A program made the position numbers and the translations under genes. DNA of 18,063 nt from Mucilaginibacter sp. (lineage in GTDB: Bacteria; Bacteroidota; Bacteroidia; Sphingobacteriales; Sphingobacteriaceae): the NCBI GenBank assembly GCA_014376655.1, contig JACMRC010000135.1, forward strand, positions 1 to 18,063. The letters are read 5' to 3'. Shown here in pieces: positions 13,119 through 18,063 of this stretch (its first letter is position 1; each line of letters begins with the position of its first letter). The notes under the pieces were generated by a model. The model had not been told where the DNA came from. It ran no database searches and saw only the letters and a list, made by a program, of their open reading frames with translations.

Positions 13119-13164
13119 GCAATCATGGCAATCCTTAAATCCTAAAAATCATGGTTCAGACTTA
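13119..13164 (-). repeat. Dispersed AAGGATT/CATGATT repeat at parE stop
   Basis: On the minus strand, from the parE stop TAA (13164-13162), the sequence runs GTCTGAACCATGATT, TTTAGGATTTAAGGATT, GCCATGATT. It contains a roughly 9-bp internal periodicity of RTGATT/AGGATT units. From memory, closely similar sequences (TCTGAA-CxxGATTT-AGGATTTAAGGAT) are scattered through many Bacteroidota genomes. Confidence 0.5.
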
Positions 13165-15051
13165 ACTCGCTATCGGCAACTCCTCCACATCCTCTACAAT
13201 AGTTGGGTTTACGGTTTCATCATCTTTTTCAACCCTTAGGTTGCCTATAATATGTTGCTGCCTTGCAGGGGTATTTTTACCCATAAAATATTCTAACAGG
13301 CCTTTAATGTTGGCATCTTTTAAAATAACCGGATCAAGGCGAATATCTTTACCTATAAACAGTCCAAACTCATCCGGCGAGATCTCACCTAAACCTTTAA
13401 AGCGGGTTATCTCTGGCTTAACACCCAATTTGGCAATGGCATTGCGGCGCTCTTCGTCGCTGTAGCAATAAATGGTTTCCTTTTTATTACGCACACGGAA
13501 CAACGGTGTCTGCAATATAAATACGTGCCCTGCCTTTACCAAGTCGGGGAAGAATTGCAGGAAAAAAGTCATCAGCAGCAAACGGATGTGCATACCATCC
13601 ACATCGGCATCGGTAGCTATTACAATGTTATTATAACGCAGTCCGTCAATACCGTCTTCAATATTAAGAGCGTGTTGCAGTAAATTAAACTCCTCGTTCT
13701 CATAAACTACCTTTTTGGTAAGGCCATAACAGTTTAGCGGCTTACCTTTTAAGCTAAATACCGCCTGGGTCATCACATCGCGCGACTTGGTTATCGACCC
13801 GCTGGCCGAGTCACCTTCTGTAATAAACAATGTAGTATCTTGTTTACGCTCATGGTTATCTTCAAAATGCAACTTACAATCGCGCAGCTTACGGTTATGT
13901 AATGATGCTTTTTTAGCACGGTCGTTAGCCAGCTTTTTAATGCCGGCAATATCTTTGCGTTCGCGTTCCGACTGCATGATGCGTTTCAACAATGCGTCGG
14001 CAGTAGCAGGATTTTTATGCAGATAATTATCTAATTCCTTTTTTACAAAATCGCCAATAAACGTGCGGACAGACGGACCTTCAGGCCCAATATTTTGCGA
14101 ACCTAATTTGGTTTTGGTTTGCGATTCAAAAACCGGCTCCTGTACTTTTATCGCGATAGCTGATACTACAGACGCACGTACATCCGACGCATCAAACTCT
14201 TTTTTATAAAACTCGCGGATAGTTTTTACTATCGCTTCGCGGAAGGCTGCCTGGTGTGTACCGCCCTGTGTGGTATGTTGCCCGTTTACAAACGAGTAGT
14301 ACTCTTCGCCGTATTGTTGGCCGTGCGTCATGGCTACCTCTATATCCTCGCCTTTTAGGTGAATGATGGGGTAACGCAGGGTTTCTACATCAGTTCTTTT
14401 TGTAAGCAAGTCATAAAGCCCGCGTTCCGAGAAATATTTCTGGTTATTAAAGCTAATGGTAAGGCCCGAGTTAAGGAACACATAGTTCCATATCATGCTA
14501 TCAATAAACTCCGGGATAAAATGGTAATTCCTGAATATAGTTTCATCAGGATAAAAATTAATAGCGGTACCGTTACGTTGCGTGGTTTCTTTTTCGGGTT
14601 CGTCTTTAACTAATTCACCTTTTTCAAACTCGGCAATTTTGGTGCGGCCATCGCGGTATGATTGTACGATAAATGAGGTGGACAACGCATTTACTGCCTT
14701 GGTACCTACACCATTTAAACCAACCGATTTTTGGAAGGCCTTGCTATCATATTTACCCCCGGTATTTATTTTTGATACGCAATCTATCACCTTACCCAGT
14801 GGAATGCCACGACCATAATCGCGAACAGAAACTTTGTGGTCGCTAATATTGATCTCGATGGTTTTGCCCGAGCCCATTACAAACTCATCTATCGAGTTGT
14901 CTACAATTTCTTTCAGTAATACATATATCCCATCATCATACGCCGACCCATCGCCCAGCTTACCAATGTACATGCCCGGGCGCAGGCGGATATGCTCTTT
15001 CCAATCTAACGACCGGATACTATCTTCACTATAATTTACTGGTTCTGCCAT
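13162..15051 (-). CDS. parE: DNA topoisomerase IV subunit B (type IIA topoisomerase ATPase subunit)
   Basis: The 629-residue length equals that of E. coli ParE (about 630) and not the longer GyrB. The GHKL ATPase domain shows RLRPGMYIG (22-30), EIVDNSIDE with Glu48 and Asn52, the DYGRGIPLG loop (78-86) and the GLNGVGTKAVNALS P-loop-like lid (111-124). The TOPRIM domain has FITEGDSASGS with Glu412 and DADVDGMHI with Asp481, Asp483 and Asp485, which bind the catalytic Mg2+. The QTKTKLGS motif precedes it. With the A subunit at 7097-9967 it forms the heterotetramer that decatenates chromosomes after replication. The stop codon is part of a dispersed repeat, and a terminator follows. The gene begins with an ATG at 15049-15051; a TAttTTTG box on the minus strand at 15107-15100 is a candidate -7 element. 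Confidence 0.94.
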   Translation of the reverse strand: MAEPVNYSEDSIRSLDWKEHIRLRPGMYIGKLGDGSAYDDGIYVLLKEIVDNSIDEFVMGSGKTIEINISDHKVSVRDYGRGIPLGKVIDCVSKINTGGKYDSKAFQKSVGLNGVGTKAVNALSTSFIVQSYRDGRTKIAEFEKGELVKDEPEKETTQRNGTAINFYPDETIFRNYHFIPEFIDSMIWNYVFLNSGLTISFNNQKYFSERGLYDLLTKRTDVETLRYPIIHLKGEDIEVAMTHGQQYGEEYYSFVNGQHTTQGGTHQAAFREAIVKTIREFYKKEFDASDVRASVVSAIAIKVQEPVFESQTKTKLGSQNIGPEGPSVRTFIGDFVKKELDNYLHKNPATADALLKRIMQSERERKDIAGIKKLANDRAKKASLHNRKLRDCKLHFEDNHERKQDTTLFITEGDSASGSITKSRDVMTQAVFSLKGKPLNCYGLTKKVVYENEEFNLLQHALNIEDGIDGLRYNNIVIATDADVDGMHIRLLLMTFFLQFFPDLVKAGHVFILQTPLFRVRNKKETIYCYSDEERRNAIAKLGVKPEITRFKGLGEISPDEFGLFIGKDIRLDPVILKDANIKGLLEYFMGKNTPARQQHIIGNLRVEKDDETVNPTIVEDVEELPIAS

Positions 15052-15224
15052 TTTTTATACCTGTATCTTAAAACCGGGACGCAGGAAGCCTCCCTACAGC
15101 AAAAATAAAGTTTAGCAGCGCAAATTCTAATTCAAATCTGTAAACTTATCAACATTAGTGATAGCGTAACGCACCCCATCTCCAAAGCAGCGGGCTTATT
15201 TAGTGGTAAATAAATTTCGCATCG

Positions 15225-15261
15225 AAGTCCTCTCCTTTGGAGAGGATTTAGGTGAGGCTTA
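15225..15261 (-). repeat. REP-like palindromic repeat, copy D
   Basis: On the minus strand: TAAGCCTCACC, TAAAT, then the perfect palindrome CCTCTCC AAA GGAGAGG (plus-strand 15229-15245) and ACTT. The initial TAA (15261-15259) is the stop codon of the upstream minus-strand gene. Confidence 0.65.
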
Positions 15262-15876
15262 CTCCTTAAATTTCAAACAATTACTTGCCTTATTCATGTT
15301 TTTGAAAAACTCGGGACCTTTTTCGTTAGTGAAGCAAACGGCTAAAACAGTGCCGGTTTTGTTTTTTTGGAGAACGGTTAAAAACGCGTATTTATAATGC
15401 TTTGTAACGGGCGAATCATTAATACTTACCAGGTAAATGCTGCCGGCATCGGCATTATAACGTTCTAAAATATACGCAGGAAGGTTTTTGCGCATATAAT
15501 TCTTCTCGGACGTAAAAGCCGTTAGCTGGTCTTGTGCTAAATTGATATACAATGAGTCGGGATTGGTAACATGTACATTTTTATCTGCTAAAAGTTTTTC
15601 ACTTTCTTTTTGGGTGTTTACGCGCATCCAGATCTCAAAGTCAGAGCCGGGGAGTTCCAGGGCATAATCGAACGGAAAATTCTCTGTATTAGGTGCCTTT
15701 ACTTCTTTAAAACCTTCTGGAAAAGTAAAGTTCAGGTCAACCTGGGCCAGCTCACCGGTGAAGGTTTTAGGTTGGCTTGTGGCCGAATGGCCTACCTGTG
15801 CCACAGCCGGTACCGCTAATAAAATCAGCAGTATACTTCCAATAAAACAGTTAATTTTTTTTGTGATAGCGTTCAT
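15259..15876 (-). CDS. Secreted protein of unknown function
   Basis: I do not recognise the family. From the ATG at 15876 the product has 205 residues; an in-frame ATG at 15894 would add six residues, but the later start gives a normal signal peptide (MNAITKKINCFIGSILLILLAVPAVAQ, cleavage after VAQ or AVA). The mature part is about 180 residues, apparently a single alpha+beta domain: VDLNFTFPEGFKEVKAPNTENFPFDYALELPG, FEIWMRVNTQ, then a Tyr-rich region and AFLTVLQKNKTGTVLAVCFTNEKGPEFFKNM. The pattern of an exported PsbP/PA-phosphatase-inhibitor-like sandwich is possible but not shown. No lipobox Cys or sorting tail is present. It follows ftcD on the same strand after about 140 bp and ends within a REP-like repeat. 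Confidence 0.7.
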   Translation of the reverse strand: MNAITKKINCFIGSILLILLAVPAVAQVGHSATSQPKTFTGELAQVDLNFTFPEGFKEVKAPNTENFPFDYALELPGSDFEIWMRVNTQKESEKLLADKNVHVTNPDSLYINLAQDQLTAFTSEKNYMRKNLPAYILERYNADAGSIYLVSINDSPVTKHYKYAFLTVLQKNKTGTVLAVCFTNEKGPEFFKNMNKASNCLKFKE

Positions 15877-16015
15877 TTTAAAGGTAATGCTCAAATAAAC
15901 GGTGATAACCCGTTTTATTATATTGCTATTGCAAACTAAAATTATAAATTAATTTTTAATATAATTTAAACCAAACAAATTAAATCTCAATCGTAATAAT
16001 AAAATTACGGGTTAA

Positions 16016-17023
16016 TTAAAGCAGGTATTCTATAATACGTTTTTCAGACTCGAAAGGCATTAATTGGTTTAATCCCATTGCTTCAACAGCGCTATTAATT
16101 AATTTGCTTTCATTTAAGGTTTGGGGCTTACCTTGTTTATTTCTGAAATATGTACCCGCATCTAACATCGCCTTTAAGGGTATCATTCCTATTAACTCGC
16201 TTCCCAATATATTTACGTTATGGTTGGCCGCCTTGGCTTTCACCTCGTCAAAAACGATATGAATTGGTGTTACAGCAATATTTGTTAAATTCATAGATAC
16301 CTGGGCCAAGCCATATTCTTCCATATACCAGCCTATAGCTTTAACGTGCTTAAGCGTGCCATGGTTACGTTGTTTTCCATTTTCGTTAATAACTATGCGG
16401 CCGGTCTCCCTCACTTCGCATGCAATCTCATTTGCAATATTGGTTGATATGGTATCCAAATTAATATTATAAGCAATCAAAAAATCGCGCGCGCCTATTA
16501 CTGTAGCGCCTTGCCGAGCATCCATTTCTGCAGGGCCAAAATCAGGTTTCCAATTTGGTAGTTTTATCTTCTTAAAAAACCCATCGTACTCACCAGCCCT
16601 TATTGCCGCCAAATTGCTGCGTGCCTTATTAGGTTGCGAGTGCTCATATAAATAAACCGGGATCTGCAATTCCTCTCCTACCCTTTTCGCCAATTGCCCT
16701 GCATAAACCGCAACCTCGTCAAGCGTAATATTATTTATGGGGATAAGCGGGCAAACGTCAGTAGCGCCCATGCGTGGATGAGTACCTTTTTGTGTGCACA
16801 TATCAATTAGTTCGCCGGCCATTTTAATGGCCAGGAAAGCCGCTTCTACCACCGCCTCGGGTTCGCCCGCAAAGGTTACTACGGTGCGGTTAGCATCTTT
16901 ACCGGGGTCAACATTAAGCAGTTTAACCCCGGTTACAGAGGCTATCTCGCCGGTAATACTATTGATGATGTCGTGATCTACCCCCTCACTAAAATTTGGT
17001 ACGCACTCTATTATTCGGTTCAT
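16016..17023 (-). CDS. ftcD: Glutamate formimidoyltransferase
   Basis: The 335-residue protein transfers the formimino group from N-formimino-L-glutamate to tetrahydrofolate, the last step of histidine degradation. It opens with IIECVPNFSEG, the family start motif, and has GTHPRMGATDVCPLIP with His82 at the same position as the catalytic His82 of the pig enzyme. PVYLYEHSQPNKARSNLAAIRAGEYDG and PDFGPAEMDARQGATVIGARDFLIAYN are the substrate and folate segments, and VSMNLTNIAVTPIH opens the C-terminal subdomain. The protein stops after the transferase part and lacks the cyclodeaminase domain of the animal bifunctional enzyme, as is usual in Bacteroidota. No other hut gene is within the window, so it may work with distant hut genes. 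Confidence 0.95.
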   Translation of the reverse strand: MNRIIECVPNFSEGVDHDIINSITGEIASVTGVKLLNVDPGKDANRTVVTFAGEPEAVVEAAFLAIKMAGELIDMCTQKGTHPRMGATDVCPLIPINNITLDEVAVYAGQLAKRVGEELQIPVYLYEHSQPNKARSNLAAIRAGEYDGFFKKIKLPNWKPDFGPAEMDARQGATVIGARDFLIAYNINLDTISTNIANEIACEVRETGRIVINENGKQRNHGTLKHVKAIGWYMEEYGLAQVSMNLTNIAVTPIHIVFDEVKAKAANHNVNILGSELIGMIPLKAMLDAGTYFRNKQGKPQTLNESKLINSAVEAMGLNQLMPFESEKRIIEYLL

Positions 17024-17163
17024 AATTTAGGTGCAATTTAGAGATTATTCGGATTGATGCAAGTGCTGAAGCATACACGTTACAATAAAAACATTGATGC
17101 CGTGCAGGGTAAAATAAAGTAATATATTGGTCAAATAGCTTAATGATACAACGTCATATTCCG

Positions 17164-17187
17164 TTAGATTTGAATAACCAAATCTAA
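17164..17187 (+). promoter_or_regulatory. Putative -7 box within a 9-bp dyad
   Basis: TAGATTTG (17165-17172) is a perfect TAnnTTTG -7 box. It forms most of the left arm of a perfect inverted repeat TTAGATTTG - AATAAC - CAAATCTAA (17164-17187). The ATG at 17192 follows 4 bp later. A repressor bound to the dyad would cover the -7 element and start site; a leader hairpin is the alternative. Confidence 0.5.
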
Positions 17188-17191
17188 GTTT

Positions 17192-18063
17192 ATGAAGTTC
17201 TTCAACAAGCGTTCGGCTATCGGTATAATGATAGTGTTATTTTTTACTGTGCTGGTAAAGGATTCCATCGCACAAAAAATGTGGGACAACCGCCCTGCTA
17301 AAGCGTGGATGACCGATGCTTACCCAATTGGTAACGGCCGTATAGGCGGGATGGTTTTTGGCGGGATAAACAAGGAACGCATACAGTTAAATGATATTAC
17401 CCTTTGGACAGGTAATGAAACCGAACGCGGCACCTATCAAACTTTAGGTAATTTATTTATCGATTCCGGCAATGGTGATGATAGTGAAGTGCCGGCTGAT
17501 TATCGTCGCGAATTAGATATAAACAGGTCTGTTAGTACCATAACGTATACTAAAGACGGTATAAAATATAAACGCGAATACTTTTGTAGCTTCCCTGGTA
17601 AAGTGATGGTGTTGCGCTTTACAGCAGATAAAAAAGGTGCTTTTAATAATATACTACGTTTAACAGATGCACATGGCAATCAGCCTGAAGTAACCGGCGA
17701 TAAACTTTTTTTTGCCGGGAAACTAAATAACGGCATGCAATATAAAGCTATAGCATCCGTAAAATTAGAAGGAGGGAAACTTAGCAGCGAAACCGATCCA
17801 ACCGGTGGCAGCCAGCTTAAAATAGAAAATGCCGATGCCATAACTATCCTGCTTACCGCAGCTACCGATTTTGCGAATGACAGCAAAGCAAATTGGCGTG
17901 GTGAAGCACCGGGTACCAAAATAGACAGGGTGTTAAAAGCAGCATTGGTTAAACCTTATTCTACTTTGTTAAAAGATCATATAGCAGATTACCAGCAGCT
18001 TTTTGGGCGCGTGCATTTAAACGTAGGGAGTACAGCTGCGGCTACGCTTGCTTTGCCAACTAA
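17192..18063 (+). CDS. GH95 family alpha-L-fucosidase (or alpha-L-galactosidase), N-terminal part
   Basis: The frame is open from the ATG at 17192 to the window end (about 290 residues) and continues beyond it. It starts with a signal peptide (MKFFNKRSAIGIMIVLFFTV, cleavage after DSIA near residue 27). The N-terminal super-sandwich domain of GH95 is evident: WMTDAYPIGNGRIGGMVFGG (the W/A-x-P-x-GNG-x-x-G-x-M-x-F-G signature), ERIQLNDITLWTG, GTYQTLGNLFID, DYRRELDINRSVSTITYTKDG and KREYFCSFPGKVMVLRF; later HIADYQQLFGRVHLNVG marks the link to the (alpha/alpha)6 domain. Catalytic residues lie beyond the window. GH95 enzymes hydrolyse alpha-1,2-fucosyl (or L-galactosyl) groups from plant xyloglucan or host glycans in the periplasm by inversion. 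Nearby genes do not show a polysaccharide utilisation locus in this window. Confidence 0.92.
   Translation, partial: MKFFNKRSAIGIMIVLFFTVLVKDSIAQKMWDNRPAKAWMTDAYPIGNGRIGGMVFGGINKERIQLNDITLWTGNETERGTYQTLGNLFIDSGNGDDSEVPADYRRELDINRSVSTITYTKDGIKYKREYFCSFPGKVMVLRFTADKKGAFNNILRLTDAHGNQPEVTGDKLFFAGKLNNGMQYKAIASVKLEGGKLSSETDPTGGSQLKIENADAITILLTAATDFANDSKANWRGEAPGTKIDRVLKAALVKPYSTLLKDHIADYQQLFGRVHLNVGSTAAATLALPT

Noticed and set aside
14359..14818. Plus-strand open frames opposite parE
   Set aside because: They lie antisense to the conserved ATPase domain and show no recognisable protein pattern.
15203..15397. 64-residue plus-strand frame
   Set aside because: Starts in a REP-like repeat region and runs antisense to the secreted protein gene.
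15893..15919. AATAAACGG / CCGTTTTATT inverted pair upstream of the secreted protein
   Set aside because: Imperfect stem with one bulge and no T-run; no clear role as terminator of ftcD.
17060..17085. TTGTAACGT on the minus strand upstream of ftcD as an ECF -35 box
   Set aside because: No GTC-type -10 element at the right distance.
17680..17919. Minus-strand frame of 79 residues
   Set aside because: Antisense to the GH95 domain, which is clearly coding on the plus strand.

Overview
The window looks like chromosomal DNA of a member of the Bacteroidota, most probably a Sphingobacteriaceae relative such as Mucilaginibacter. This is inferred from moderate GC, AT-rich intergenic DNA without Shine-Dalgarno sequences, several TAnnTTTG-type -7 boxes, and the gene families present (bifunctional YncE/alkaline phosphatase, GH95 fucosidase, topoisomerase IV subunits of Bacteroidota type, YdeI/DUF1905). 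It reads as core genome carrying many small intergenic repeats rather than an island.

Left part (1-6180): the 3' end of an N-acyl-D-amino-acid deacylase; a lipoprotein of unknown function with a barrel-like sequence pattern; a DoxX membrane protein on the minus strand; a secreted e(P4)-type acid phosphatase; and an 811-residue secreted beta-propeller/phosphoesterase fusion. A 544-bp gap follows that contains ten copies of a 10-bp direct repeat. Between the lipoprotein and DoxX lie two stop-codon-abutting palindromic repeats and a 189-bp element with perfect 19-bp terminal inverted repeats (MITE-like).

Middle (6180-15051): an aldose-1-epimerase-like protein converges on a large topoisomerase IV subunit A (parC), whose long acidic tail ends in QLGLF, a sliding-clamp-binding-like pentapeptide. 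Then come an NTF2-like lipoprotein, a RelE/ParE toxin-antitoxin pair, a YdeI/DUF1905 protein, a secreted NTF2-like protein with an ECF-sigma-like promoter, cytidine deaminase, and topoisomerase IV subunit B (parE). parC and parE share a strand but are separated by about 3.2 kb of unrelated cargo.

Right part (15052-18063): a secreted protein of unknown function, glutamate formimidoyltransferase (histidine degradation), and the 5' part of a GH95 alpha-L-fucosidase that runs off the window; its putative -7 box overlaps a perfect 9-bp dyad.

The most distinctive signals are non-coding: (i) a REP-like family whose outer end supplies the TAA stop of three genes; (ii) an ATATYAATTGAT element at a fixed distance after the -7 position in three unrelated leaders; (iii) the 10-bp helically phased repeat array; (iv) a shared ACTTACGAAG hairpin family used as terminators. 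I see no phage, CRISPR, rRNA or tRNA genes, and no convincing new multi-gene system.
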